Shown: positions 35,114-44,493, counted from the first letter of the stretch. The stretch is DNA of 64,000 nt from Gymnodinialimonas ulvae (GCF_037543845.1 NZ_JBBIFX010000001.1:1922001-1986000); one strand, 5' to 3'. Numbers and translations: made by a program. Notes: generated by a model from the sequence alone, not told the origin.

Positions 35114-37213
35114 ATGGCATCGTCATCCAACCGCCTTGGCGTCGATATCGGCGGCACGTTTACAGATGTCGTGCTTGAAACGCAGGGCGGGCAATTTTCG
35201 ACCAAGGTGCTGACGACCTACGCCGCACCGGAGGACGCGATCCTTGACGGGATGGGCCAGGTTTGCGCAAAGGGCGGGGTCACGCCGGGCGACATCGGGC
35301 AGATCATTCACGGCACGACGCTGGCCACGAATGCGTTGATCGAGCGGCGCGGCGCGAAGACCGCGTTGATCACGACCGAAGGCTTCCGCGATGTTATTGA
35401 AATGCGCACGGAATCGCGGTTCGAGCAATATGACCTGAACCTGACGCTGCCCGAGCCGCTGCTGCCGCGCGAACGGCGGTTCACGGTGCCGGGCCGCGTC
35501 GATGCGACGGGGGCGGTGTTGGTGGACCTGCCCCGCGCCGAGGTGGAGGCCGTGGTCGAACGCATCGCCGAGGGCGGGTTTGAAAGCGTCGCCGTGGGGT
35601 TGATACATTCGTACCTGAACCCGGCCCATGAACGATTGGTGCGCGAGGTGCTGCGCGCCCGTTTGCCGGATGTGTCGATCTCGATTTCGTCGGATGTGTC
35701 GCCGCAGATGCGCGAATACGAGCGGTTCAACACGGTGGTTGCAAACGCCTATATCAAGCCGTTGATGGCGTCCTATCTGGGCCGGTTGGAGGACCGTTTG
35801 CGCGGTGAGGGCGTCGATTGCCCGGTGTTCCTGATGCATTCGGGGGGTGGGATTATTTCCATCGGGGATGCGGCGGAGTTCCCGGTGCGGTTGGTGGAAT
35901 CCGGGCCTGCGGGCGGGGCGGTGTTTGCCGCGCACATCGCCGGGCGTCATGGGCTTTCAAAGGTGCTGAGCTTTGACATGGGGGGCACGACCGCGAAGAT
36001 TTGCCTGATCAAGGATCAGACGCCCAAGACCTCGCGCGTGTTCGAGGTCGCGCGGACGTACCGGTTCAAGAAAGGTTCGGGCATGCCCATTTCGATCCCG
36101 GTGATTGATATGGTGGAGATCGGCGCGGGCGGGGGATCGCTGGCCCATGTGGACGCGATGCGCCAGATACGGGTGGGCCCGGAAAGCGCCGGATCGGAAC
36201 CGGGACCGGCATGCTACGGGCGCGGCGGCGCGCGGCCTGCAGTGACGGATGCGGATTTGGTCCTGGGCAAGCTCGACCCCGAGAATTTCGCGGGCGGGAC
36301 GATCAGCTTGTCGCCCGCCGCCTCGGAGGACGCGCTGCGCGCACAGATCGGCGAAACGCTTGAGATGGAGGCATCCGAGGCTGCGTTCGGCGTGGCGGAA
36401 GTGGTGGATGAAAACATGGCCAACGCCGCGCGGGTGCATGCGGTGGAAAATGGCGAAGACCTGAGCGATTACACGATGATTGCCTTTGGCGGCGCCGCGC
36501 CGCTGCATGCCGGGCGGCTGTGCGAAAAGCTTGGGATCGCGCGGTGCCTTGTGCCGCCGGGCGCGGGCGTGGGCAGCGCCATCGGCTTTCTGCGCGCGCC
36601 GTTCAGTTTTGAGGCCAACCGCTCGGTCTACATGCGGCTGAAGGCATTTGACGCGGATCGGATCAAGGCGTTGCTGGCCGAATTGCAGGCGGAGGCCACG
36701 GGTTTTGTGCGCAGTTGCGATGCGCAGGCGCCGATCCTGTCGGAGTTCAAGGTCTACATGCGCTATTCTGGTCAGGGCTGGGAAATTCCGATCCCGCTGA
36801 CCGAGGCGCAGGCCATGGCACCGGACGCGGGCACGTTCCAGCGACGGTTCGAGGAGGAATACACCAAGCTGTTCGCGCGCATTGTGGCGGGGATGGACAT
36901 CGAGATCACGGTCTGGGCGGTCAACGCCACGACACCGCCCACGCCCCCGGATGCGTTGGCGAATGTCGCGGCAACCGGCGCGGCGGCGGCGGACGGCGCG
37001 CGGCCCCTGTTCGACCCCGCGGAGGCGGCATTCACGCAGGCCGCCACGATCAGCAGGCCCGCGTTGCAGCGCGGCCAGATCGCGCAAGGCCCCGCCGTTA
37101 TTGTAGAAGATGAGACCACGATTATCGTGCCCACCAGCCGCGAAGCGATGTGTCTTGGCGATGGCTGCATCGACGTGCGATTGAGGCCAGCAACCGACGG
37201 AGCAGCCCCATGA
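35114..37213 (+). CDS. hyuA: Hydantoinase/oxoprolinase subunit A (HyuA family)
   Basis: This 699-residue ATP-dependent amidohydrolase subunit starts with LGVDIGGTFTDVVLE (residues 8-22, phosphate-binding loop of the ASKHA fold) and contains HGTTLATNALIERRG, SGPAGGAVFAAHIAG and FDMGGTTAKICLI. With subunit B it hydrolyses 5-oxoproline, hydantoins or related cyclic amides, or acts as acetone/acetophenone carboxylase-like protein; the substrate is unknown. It lies 94 bases after mcl on the same strand and overlaps hyuB by four bases (ATGA). Confidence 0.9.
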   Translation: MASSSNRLGVDIGGTFTDVVLETQGGQFSTKVLTTYAAPEDAILDGMGQVCAKGGVTPGDIGQIIHGTTLATNALIERRGAKTALITTEGFRDVIEMRTESRFEQYDLNLTLPEPLLPRERRFTVPGRVDATGAVLVDLPRAEVEAVVERIAEGGFESVAVGLIHSYLNPAHERLVREVLRARLPDVSISISSDVSPQMREYERFNTVVANAYIKPLMASYLGRLEDRLRGEGVDCPVFLMHSGGGIISIGDAAEFPVRLVESGPAGGAVFAAHIAGRHGLSKVLSFDMGGTTAKICLIKDQTPKTSRVFEVARTYRFKKGSGMPISIPVIDMVEIGAGGGSLAHVDAMRQIRVGPESAGSEPGPACYGRGGARPAVTDADLVLGKLDPENFAGGTISLSPAASEDALRAQIGETLEMEASEAAFGVAEVVDENMANAARVHAVENGEDLSDYTMIAFGGAAPLHAGRLCEKLGIARCLVPPGAGVGSAIGFLRAPFSFEANRSVYMRLKAFDADRIKALLAELQAEATGFVRSCDAQAPILSEFKVYMRYSGQGWEIPIPLTEAQAMAPDAGTFQRRFEEEYTKLFARIVAGMDIEITVWAVNATTPPTPPDALANVAATGAAAADGARPLFDPAEAAFTQAATISRPALQRGQIAQGPAVIVEDETTIIVPTSREAMCLGDGCIDVRLRPATDGAAP

Positions 37214-38913
37214 GCCAATCCAATGTCGCCTATCAGATCATGTGGAACCGCCTGATTTCGGTGGTCGAGGAACAGGCGCAAGCCTTGGTGCGCACGGCGT
37301 TTTCCACCTCGGTCCGCGAAGCGGGGGATTTGTCGGCGGGGGTCTACGACCGCGAGGGGCAGATGTTGGCGCAGGCCGTCACGGGCACGCCGGGCCATGT
37401 CAACGCGATGGCCGATGCGGTGGCGCATTTCATCCGGCGCATCGGGCGCGAGACTATGTATGACGGCGACGTCTACATCACCAACGACCCGTGGGAGGGC
37501 ACCGGCCACCTGCATGACATCACCATGGTCACGCCCTCCTTCTACAACAATGAGCTGGTCGGTTTCTTCGCCTGCACCGCGCATATCGTGGACATCGGCG
37601 GGCGCGGGTTCGGAGCCGATGCGCAGAGCGTTTATGAAGAAGGGTTGTATATCCCGATCCTGAAATTCGCGGATCGGGGCAAGGTTGACGAGACGTTGAC
37701 CCGGATTATTCGCGGCAATGTGCGCGAGCCGGATCAGTTGATCGGCGACATCTATGCGTTGGCGACCTGCAACGAGATCGGGCACCGGCGGTTGGTGGAT
37801 ATGATGGAGGAGTTCGGGCTGCGCGATCTTGACGGGATCGCGGCGTTCATTCTCGACAATTCGCGGCGCGCGACGTTGGACGCGATCAACGCCCTGCCCC
37901 GCACATCGGCCGAAGGGTCGATGACGATGGACGGGTTCGACACGCCGATCACGCTGAAGGTAAACGTCCGCGTCGAGCAGGACCGGATCGTGACCGATTT
38001 CGCCGGCACGAGCGGCGTAGACAAGAAGGGGATCAATTGCCCGCTGGTCTATACCAAGGCCTATGCGTGCTATGCTTTGAAGGTCGCGATTGCGCCCGAG
38101 ATCCCCAACAACGCGGCCTCGCTGGCGCCGTTCGAGGTGACCGCGCCTGAGGGCACAATCGTGAACGCGCTGCACCCCGCGCCGGTCGCGCTGCGCCATA
38201 TTGTGGGCCATTTCGTGCCCGACGCGGTGTTTGATGCGTTCGACAAGATCGTGCCGGGACTTGTGCCTGCCGAGGGGGCGGGATGCCTGTGCAATTTTCA
38301 GGTCAGCTTGCGGCCCCGGACGGACGCGCCGGCCCCGCCGGATGCGCGCCGGGCCGAGGTTCTGACGTTCAATTCGGGCGGCTCGGGCGCGCGACCCGGC
38401 CATGACGGTATGAACGCGACGGCGTTTCCATCGGGTGTGATGACCATGCCGATCGAGGCCACGGAACATGCCGGGCCAGTGATCATCTGGCGCAAGGAGT
38501 TGCGGCCCGACAGCGGCGGCGCGGGTAAGATGCGCGGCGGGCTGGGGCAATACATGGACGTCGGCGCGCGCGAGGGCCATGAGTTCGATATTCAGGCGAT
38601 GTTCGACCGGGGCGACCACCCCGCGCGCGGGCGGCGCGGTGGCGCGGCGGGCGCGCAGACGCGCATCGCGCAGGACGACGGCACGCCGATGCGGCTCAAA
38701 GGCAAGCAATTCGTGGCCCACGGACGACGCGTTGAAATGGCGTTCCCCGGGGGCGCGGGCTATGGCGATCCGTCCGAACGCGCACCTGAGCAGGTGAAGC
38801 GTGACCTCGCGCGCGGCTACATCAGCGCCGAGGCGGCAGCGCGGGATTATGGTTTGAGTGCGGATGACATTGCCGAGGTAGAGGCGCTGGTCCGACGCGG
38901 AGAGACACTTTAG
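37210..38913 (+). CDS. hyuB: Hydantoinase/oxoprolinase subunit B (HyuB family)
   Basis: This 567-residue subunit B carries VREAGDLSAGVYDREGQMLAQAVTGTPGHVNAM, GDVYITNDPWEGTGHLHDITMV, a metal-site-like GRGFGADAQSVYEEGLYIP and the C-terminal GGAGYGDPSERAPEQVKRDLARGYISAEAA. These are typical of the family. The ATG at 37210 overlaps the hyuA stop, giving translational coupling. About 290 bases without a gene follow before hpsN. Confidence 0.9.
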   Translation: MSQSNVAYQIMWNRLISVVEEQAQALVRTAFSTSVREAGDLSAGVYDREGQMLAQAVTGTPGHVNAMADAVAHFIRRIGRETMYDGDVYITNDPWEGTGHLHDITMVTPSFYNNELVGFFACTAHIVDIGGRGFGADAQSVYEEGLYIPILKFADRGKVDETLTRIIRGNVREPDQLIGDIYALATCNEIGHRRLVDMMEEFGLRDLDGIAAFILDNSRRATLDAINALPRTSAEGSMTMDGFDTPITLKVNVRVEQDRIVTDFAGTSGVDKKGINCPLVYTKAYACYALKVAIAPEIPNNAASLAPFEVTAPEGTIVNALHPAPVALRHIVGHFVPDAVFDAFDKIVPGLVPAEGAGCLCNFQVSLRPRTDAPAPPDARRAEVLTFNSGGSGARPGHDGMNATAFPSGVMTMPIEATEHAGPVIIWRKELRPDSGGAGKMRGGLGQYMDVGAREGHEFDIQAMFDRGDHPARGRRGGAAGAQTRIAQDDGTPMRLKGKQFVAHGRRVEMAFPGGAGYGDPSERAPEQVKRDLARGYISAEAAARDYGLSADDIAEVEALVRRGETL

Positions 38914-39057
38914 ACCGGCGCCAATCGGCAGAAATCGATCGTGATATCGTGCACGTTCGCGCCAGCATGTCCGCAAAATCGACCCGTGTTCCGCTCCGCT
39001 CGGACCATGTGCCCGGATGCCGTGACCATGATCAACGGTACCGCTTGCTTTAATGAT

Positions 39058-39073
39058 ATGTAAGCGCTTACAT
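39058..39073. promoter_or_regulatory. Perfect 16-bp LacI-type operator upstream of hpsN
   Basis: ATGTAAGCGCTTACAT is a perfect palindrome with the central CG typical of LacI/GalR-family operators. It lies 128 bases before the hpsN start in the 288-base gap after hyuB. No LacI-family regulator gene is in the window, so the cognate protein would be encoded elsewhere. Confidence 0.7.
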
Positions 39074-39201
39074 GGCGCCGAAGGAATCGGGAACCGTAGC
39101 GCCCTTACCGGCCATGGCCTGCAAGGTCCAAGCTGTGGCAGAGGGCAAGGGCGCGCGCGCCGGATCCACACTGACACCCTAAGCTTAGGACAGGCCCGAC
39201 G

Positions 39202-40509
39202 ATGACCCGAGAGTATCTGAAAAAAGCGCAACTCACTTCGAAATCCGATGCCTCGGACGTTCATGAGACGGTGCAGACCATCCTTGCCGATATCGAGGCA
39301 GGCGGCGATGCGAAGGCGCGGGAATACGCCGCAAAATTCGACAAATACGACGGCAATATCATCCTGACCGCCGAAGAGATCGAAGCCGCCGCCGCGCGCG
39401 TCCCCGAAAAACTCAAGGCCGACATCCGCTTCGCCCATGACAACGTGCGCCGCTTCGCCGAGGCGCAGAAATCCACGCTGTCCGATGTCGAGGTCGAGAT
39501 CGTGCCGGGCTTTGTCGCCGGGCAAAAGGCGATCCCGGTGGACACCGCAGGGTGCTACGTGCCCGGTGGCCGCTACAGCCACATCGCCAGCGCCATCATG
39601 ACGGTGACCACCGCGAAGGTTGCGGGCTGCAATCACATCGTCGCCACCTCGCCGCCGCGTCCGGGCGTTGGCGTGGCGCCCGCCATCATCTACGCCGCCC
39701 ATATTTGCGGCGCGGACACGATCATGGCGCTTGGCGGCGTTCAGGGCGTGGCCGCGATGAGCTTTGGCCTGTTCGGCCTGCCGAAGGCGAACATTCTTGT
39801 CGGGCCCGGCAACCAGTTTGTGGCAGAAGCCAAGCGCATCCTGTTCGGGCGCGTCGGCATCGACATGATCGCCGGGCCGACCGATAGCCTTGTTCTGGCC
39901 GACAAAACGGCGGATGCGCATATCGTGGCGACGGATTTGGTCAGCCAAGCCGAACATGGATACAATTCGCCCGTCTGGCTGGTCACCGACGATCATGACC
40001 TGGCCGAAAAGGTCATGGCGTTGGTCCCCGGCCTGATCGACGGTCTGCCCGAGACCAACCGCGAAAACGCCACCGCCGCGTGGCGCGATTATGCAGAGGT
40101 CATCGTCTGCGCCGACCGCGAGGACATGGCCGCGTGCTCCGATGAATACGCGCCCGAGCACCTGACCGTTCAGGCCGAGGACCTCGATTGGTGGAAAGAT
40201 CGGCTGACCTGCTATGGGTCACTATTCGTGGGCGAAGAGACGACGGTGTCCTACGGCGACAAGGCGACCGGGACGAACCATGTGCTGCCGACCTCGGGGG
40301 CCGCGTCCTACACGGGCGGGCTTTCGGTGCACAAATACATGAAGATCGTCACCTGGCAGCAAGCCACGCGCGAGGGATCGCGGCAGGTGGCAGAGGCCAC
40401 GGCCCGCATCTCGCGCCTTGAGGGGATGGAGGGGCACGCCCGCGCGGCGGATGTGCGGCTTGCGAAGTATTTCCCGGGCGAGAATTTCGACCTCAGTGCA
40501 GATGGCTGA
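39202..40509 (+). CDS. hpsN: Sulfopropanediol 3-dehydrogenase (histidinol dehydrogenase family)
   Basis: This 435-residue HisD homologue fits HpsN, which oxidises (R)-2,3-dihydroxypropane-1-sulfonate to (R)-sulfolactate with NAD+. Visible family features are VDTAGCYVPGGRYSHIASAIMTV, GGVQGVAAMSFGLFGLPKANILVGPGNQFVAEAKR, the zinc-site Gln-x2-His in SQAEHGY and EYAPEHLTV. A role in histidine synthesis is unlikely because the next genes are sulfonate-catabolic. It is the first gene of a six-gene run whose joints are mostly overlapping. Confidence 0.88.
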   Translation: MTREYLKKAQLTSKSDASDVHETVQTILADIEAGGDAKAREYAAKFDKYDGNIILTAEEIEAAAARVPEKLKADIRFAHDNVRRFAEAQKSTLSDVEVEIVPGFVAGQKAIPVDTAGCYVPGGRYSHIASAIMTVTTAKVAGCNHIVATSPPRPGVGVAPAIIYAAHICGADTIMALGGVQGVAAMSFGLFGLPKANILVGPGNQFVAEAKRILFGRVGIDMIAGPTDSLVLADKTADAHIVATDLVSQAEHGYNSPVWLVTDDHDLAEKVMALVPGLIDGLPETNRENATAAWRDYAEVIVCADREDMAACSDEYAPEHLTVQAEDLDWWKDRLTCYGSLFVGEETTVSYGDKATGTNHVLPTSGAASYTGGLSVHKYMKIVTWQQATREGSRQVAEATARISRLEGMEGHARAADVRLAKYFPGENFDLSADG

Positions 40510-41263
40510 CACCTCGCGCCTGTTCGACCTGACGGGCCGGGTGGCCTGCGTGACCGGAGCCAGTTCGGGCCTCGGGCAACAATCGGCAAGCGCGCTGGCC
40601 GATGCCGGGGCGCGCGTGGTTGCCGTGGCACGGCGCGAGGACGCCTTGGCGGCATGGGCCGAGCGCATCGGACCACCGGCGGCGATTGTCGCGGCGGATC
40701 TGGCGGAGCGCGACGGGCTGTCGGACGTGGCCGCGCGGGTGTCTGACCCGTTCGGTGCGCCCGACATCGTGGTGCATGCCGCGGGCATCAACACGCGCGA
40801 AGCGGCCGATGACGTGACACCCGAGGGATGGGATGTGACGCTCAATCTCAACCTCGCGGCGCCGTTTTTCCTGACGCAGGCGCTGGTGCCCGCGATGAAG
40901 GCCAAGGGCTGGGGCCGGGTTGTGCATTTCGCCTCGCTCCAGACGCACCGGGCGTTTACCGGCGGCATGGCCTACGGAACATCGAAGGCCGGGATCGCAC
41001 AGATGACCCGCGCCATGGCCGAGGCGTGGTCCGGTTTCGGGATCAACACCAACGCGATCGGCCCCGGCTTTTTCCCGACCGCATTGACCGGCCCGGTCTT
41101 TGCCGATCCCGAGCGCGCGGCGCGCAATGCCGCGCAAACCTGCGTCGGGCGCAACGGAGCGCTGGAAGATATCGACGGCCCCCTGCTATTTCTGTGTTCA
41201 AACGCCTCGGCCTATGTAACGGGGCAGGTTCTGATGGTTGACGGGGGATTCACGGCGAAATGA
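40502..41263 (+). CDS. hpsO: Short-chain dehydrogenase, probable DHPS dehydrogenase HpsO
   Basis: This 253-residue classical SDR has TGASSGLGQQSA (cofactor loop), HAAGINTREAADD, catalytic Ser in HFASLQTH and Tyr-x3-Lys in AYGTSKAG. In dihydroxypropanesulfonate (DHPS) operons such an enzyme interconverts the two DHPS enantiomers through sulfohydroxyacetone, together with HpsP. The start ATG 40502 overlaps the hpsN stop by eight bases. The symbol rests mainly on neighbours. Confidence 0.78.
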   Translation: MADTSRLFDLTGRVACVTGASSGLGQQSASALADAGARVVAVARREDALAAWAERIGPPAAIVAADLAERDGLSDVAARVSDPFGAPDIVVHAAGINTREAADDVTPEGWDVTLNLNLAAPFFLTQALVPAMKAKGWGRVVHFASLQTHRAFTGGMAYGTSKAGIAQMTRAMAEAWSGFGINTNAIGPGFFPTALTGPVFADPERAARNAAQTCVGRNGALEDIDGPLLFLCSNASAYVTGQVLMVDGGFTAK

Positions 41264-42240
41264 AGGCGTTGTTCTATGACGGCGTGGAAACGCTGCGCCA
41301 TCGCGAGGCCGACATGGCCGTTCCGCGCGCCGGTGAACACCTGATCCGGGTGGAGGCCGTGGGCATCTGCGGGTCCGACATGCACGCCTATCTGGGCCAT
41401 GATGCGCGGCGTCCCGCGCCTTTGATCCTCGGCCACGAGGCGGCGGGTGTGATCGAGGGCGGACCGCGCGACGGTGAGCGTGTGACGGTCAATCCGCTGG
41501 TGACGTGCGGGGTTTGCGCGGCCTGTACATCGGCGCGCGAGAACCTGTGCCCCGACCGGCAGATCATTTCGATGCCGCCGCGTGAAGGGGCGTTTGCGCA
41601 ATATGTCGCCATGCCGGAGGTCAATCTGGTGGCCGTGCCCGATGACGTGCCGCTGGACAAGGCCGCGCTGGCCGAACCGCTCGCCGTCAGCTGGCACGCC
41701 GCGCGGCTGGCTCTGGCGGCGTTGCACCCCGCCTCAGATCGCCGCGCGCTGGTGATCGGCGGTGGCGCGATCGGGTTGTCCGCGGCCTTGGCGCTGACGG
41801 CGATGGGCGTCGATGACATCACCATCGCAGAGCCCAACGACACGCGCCGCACCTACCTTTTGGACACCTGCGGTCAGATCGCCGTGGCGCAGGCCGATGG
41901 CGCCTTTGACCTGATCATTGATGCGGTCGGTTATGCCGCGACCCGCGCCGAGGCCACGGCCCGCGCGGCACCGGGCGGCGTGATCGCCCATGTCGGTCTG
42001 GGCGAGGATACAGGCGGGCTCGATATTCGCCGCATGACCCTTCAGGAGATCACCTTCATCGGCACCTACACATATACCGCGCAGGATTTCCGCGATTGCG
42101 CCGCCGCCCTGTTCGACGGACGACTTGGCGCGCTCGACTGGACCGAAGCGCGGCCGCTGTCGGGCGGCGCGCAGGCCTTCGCCGACATCCGCGCGGGCCG
42201 TGTGCCCGCCCCGAAAATCATCCTCAACCCCCATGCGTGA
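41260..42240 (+). CDS. hpsP: Zinc-dependent alcohol dehydrogenase, probable DHPS dehydrogenase HpsP
   Basis: This 326-residue medium-chain dehydrogenase carries the catalytic zinc site (GICGSDMHA, then GHEAAGVI), the four-cysteine structural zinc lobe (CGVCAACTSARENLC) and the nucleotide loop IGGGAIGLSAALAL. It overlaps the SDR gene by four bases (ATGA). In the operon context it would act on DHPS or sulfohydroxyacetone; without context it would be a generic sorbitol/threonine-dehydrogenase-like enzyme. A 105-base gap follows before comD. Confidence 0.75.
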   Translation: MKALFYDGVETLRHREADMAVPRAGEHLIRVEAVGICGSDMHAYLGHDARRPAPLILGHEAAGVIEGGPRDGERVTVNPLVTCGVCAACTSARENLCPDRQIISMPPREGAFAQYVAMPEVNLVAVPDDVPLDKAALAEPLAVSWHAARLALAALHPASDRRALVIGGGAIGLSAALALTAMGVDDITIAEPNDTRRTYLLDTCGQIAVAQADGAFDLIIDAVGYAATRAEATARAAPGGVIAHVGLGEDTGGLDIRRMTLQEITFIGTYTYTAQDFRDCAAALFDGRLGALDWTEARPLSGGAQAFADIRAGRVPAPKIILNPHA

Positions 42241-42345
42241 GCCCCGTTTCAACACCGGCACAGGCCTAGCCATGCAACCGGTTTCCACCTCTCCCACCCC
42301 GCGCGCGGTTCGCCGCGTTCCGAACCCATCAGGAGCATCGAAAAA

Positions 42346-42852
42346 GTGAGTATTTCCAAGAAGCTCGTTGACGATTTCGTCGCCAATGACGTGTCCTTCA
42401 TCACCACCGTGCCATGCAAGCAGCTGGCCGGTGTGATCGACGAGGTCGAAGCCCGGCCCGAGATTTTCCACATCCCCGCGAACAAGGAAGACGAGGGCAT
42501 GGGCCTGTGTGCCGGTGCGTGGATGGGCGGCAAGCGCCCCGCGATCATCATGCAGAACACCGCCATCGGCGTGACCATCAACACGCTGGCGACGCTGACG
42601 CAATATTACCGGATGCCGCTGCCGATCCTGATTTCCTATCGGGGGGAGCTGCGCGAGCCCGTGGCCTGTCAGGTCGAGATGGCGGTGCACACCAAGGCGC
42701 TGCTGAAGCAGATGCTGATCCCGACCTACCACTTCCACAAGGAGTCGGATGCGGATGAGTTCGACGAAATCCTGAAGTACACCTTTATGTCCAACAAGCC
42801 CGTCGCGATCCTGACGGACGCATCCTTTTGGGGAGGCTATGGCGACCAATGA
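42346..42852 (+). CDS. comD: Sulfopyruvate decarboxylase alpha subunit
   Basis: This 168-residue protein matches the N-terminal (PYR-like) half of a thiamine-diphosphate enzyme (FITTVPCKQLAGVIDEVE, IPANKEDEGMGLCAGAWMGGKRPAIIMQNTAIG). Its Glu in NKEDEG is in the position that activates the cofactor. With ComE it decarboxylates sulfopyruvate to sulfoacetaldehyde. The start is GTG 42346 with aggag eleven bases upstream. It overlaps comE by four bases. Confidence 0.9.
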   Translation: MSISKKLVDDFVANDVSFITTVPCKQLAGVIDEVEARPEIFHIPANKEDEGMGLCAGAWMGGKRPAIIMQNTAIGVTINTLATLTQYYRMPLPILISYRGELREPVACQVEMAVHTKALLKQMLIPTYHFHKESDADEFDEILKYTFMSNKPVAILTDASFWGGYGDQ

Positions 42853-43403
42853 TCCGTTCTGAAATCCTGCGCGAAATCGCGCCCATCCTGAACCCGCACC
42901 TTGTCATCTGCAACATCGGCTTGCCGTCGCAGGAACTGCACATGATCGACGACAACGCGCGGAACTTCTACATGCTCGGCACCATGGGATTGTCGTCTTC
43001 GATCGGCCTTGGACTTGCGCTGGCGCAAGACAAGACGGTGATCTCCATCGACGGCGACGGCTCGGTTTTGACCAACCTCGGCACGCTGCCGACGATTGCC
43101 AACAACGTGGCCGATAACTTCATCCTGCTGATCATCGACAACGGCTCTTACGGGTCCACTGGCGACCAGCCCACCTATGCGGGCAAGCTGACCAAGCTGG
43201 AGAACGTGGCGCGCGCCTGCGGGTGTGAAAACGTTGTGGTTTGCGATGACGTGGACACCGGAAAGACCCTGCAGGCCGCCATCGACAGCAAGCAGATGAC
43301 GATCATCGTCGCGAAATGCGAAAGCGGCAACATCAAGCTGCCGGTCATCACCAAGGATCCGGTGGTGATCAAGGCCCGCTTCATGGATGCGGTGGCAAGC
43401 TGA
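42849..43403 (+). CDS. comE: Sulfopyruvate decarboxylase beta subunit
   Basis: This 184-residue protein is the cofactor-binding half of the thiamine-diphosphate enzyme. The GDG motif is at residues 69-71 (ISIDGDGSVLTNLGTLPT), with conserved Asn76 and the downstream IIDNGSYGSTGDQPT. Together with ComD it makes a heteromeric sulfopyruvate decarboxylase. ATG 42849 overlaps the comD TGA (ATGA), which supports equal-ratio translation. Confidence 0.92.
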   Translation: MIRSEILREIAPILNPHLVICNIGLPSQELHMIDDNARNFYMLGTMGLSSSIGLGLALAQDKTVISIDGDGSVLTNLGTLPTIANNVADNFILLIIDNGSYGSTGDQPTYAGKLTKLENVARACGCENVVVCDDVDTGKTLQAAIDSKQMTIIVAKCESGNIKLPVITKDPVVIKARFMDAVAS

Positions 43404-43404
43404 G

Positions 43405-44493
43405 ATGATCCATTCAAGCGCAGACGCGCGGCGCCTGGCAAAGCGGCGTCTGCCTTGGATGGTCTTCGATTACATCGACGGGGCGGCCGGGGCTGATGAG
43501 GCCGGGGCCGCCCGCAACCGCGCCGCTTTCGACGCGCTGACGCTGCGCCCGCGCATCCTGCGAGATGTGAGTGAACGCGACCTGTCGGCAGAGGTTTTCG
43601 GCAAGCGTACGAAGGCCCCGTTCGGGATCTCGCCCATGGGCATGTGCAATCTGTCGGGTCCTGGCGCGGACAGGATGCTTGCACGATTGGCCGCGCGCGA
43701 AGAGGTGCCGCTTGGAGTCTCGACCGTGGCCTCCACCCCGCTGGAAGATCTTATAGAAGAAGCGCAGGGCAACGCCTGGTTTCAGCTTTACTTCACCGGC
43801 GACGGGTCCGAGACGTTCAAGCTGGTCGAGCGTGCCAAGGCCGCCGGATACGAGACGCTTGTTCTGACCGTGGATGTGCCCGAGGTGGGCCGCCGCCCGC
43901 GTGAATTGCGCCACGGCTTCACCATGCCGTTCCGCATCGGGCCGAGGCAATTCCTCGATTTCGCCCTGCACCCGCGTTGGTCGATCTCGTCGCTGTTGGC
44001 GGGCAAACCCGACATGGCGAATTTCCAGATGGACGGGTTCGCCTTCGACCGCACGGCGAGCCGCGCCAAGGCAGATTGGTCCACATTGGCGCGCCTGCGC
44101 GAAGCCTGGCCGGGAAACCTCGTGGTCAAAGGCGTTCTCGACGCGGAGGATGCAGGTCGCCTGAAGGCCGAAGGCGTGGATGCGATCCAGGTGTCGAGTC
44201 ACGGTGCGCGGCAATTGGAAAGCGCCCCCGCCCCGATCCGCGTTCTGCCCGACATCCGGCAGGCCGTCGGCGCGGATTTTCCGCTGTTCTACGACACCGG
44301 ATTGCGCAGCGGCGAGGACGTCGTGAAGGCCTATTCGCAAGGTGCCACATTCACCTTCCTGGGCCGCGTGCTACAATTCGCCATCGCGGCGGGGGGCGAG
44401 GACGGATTGGACCGGCTCTGGTCGATCCTGAAATCCGAGACCAGTATCACCCTGGCGCAGATCGGCGCAACCGCGCTTCCGCCCGAGGTTTAA
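43405..44493 (+). CDS. FMN-dependent alpha-hydroxyacid dehydrogenase, candidate sulfolactate dehydrogenase
   Basis: This 362-residue enzyme is of the LldD/glycolate-oxidase family: RILRDVSERD, GISPMGMCNLSGPGAD, WFQLYFTGDGSETFKLVERAKAAGYETLVLTVDVP and the FMN/catalytic segment VSSHGARQLES (canonical form SNHGGRQLD). Its ATG starts one base after the comE stop. HpsN makes sulfolactate and ComDE uses sulfopyruvate, and this is the only gene between them that could link the two, so I infer sulfolactate dehydrogenase (SlcD-like). Family membership is clear; the substrate is inference. Confidence 0.85.
   Translation: MIHSSADARRLAKRRLPWMVFDYIDGAAGADEAGAARNRAAFDALTLRPRILRDVSERDLSAEVFGKRTKAPFGISPMGMCNLSGPGADRMLARLAAREEVPLGVSTVASTPLEDLIEEAQGNAWFQLYFTGDGSETFKLVERAKAAGYETLVLTVDVPEVGRRPRELRHGFTMPFRIGPRQFLDFALHPRWSISSLLAGKPDMANFQMDGFAFDRTASRAKADWSTLARLREAWPGNLVVKGVLDAEDAGRLKAEGVDAIQVSSHGARQLESAPAPIRVLPDIRQAVGADFPLFYDTGLRSGEDVVKAYSQGATFTFLGRVLQFAIAAGGEDGLDRLWSILKSETSITLAQIGATALPPEV

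Noticed and set aside
39261..39545. Small antisense ORFs inside hpsN and other operon genes
   Set aside because: They lie fully inside well-supported genes, lack ribosome sites and show no recognisable domains.
39202..40509. Annotation as histidinol dehydrogenase (hisD)
   Set aside because: The protein belongs to the HisD family, but neighbours are comDE and DHPS-type dehydrogenases, not his genes, so HpsN is the better reading.
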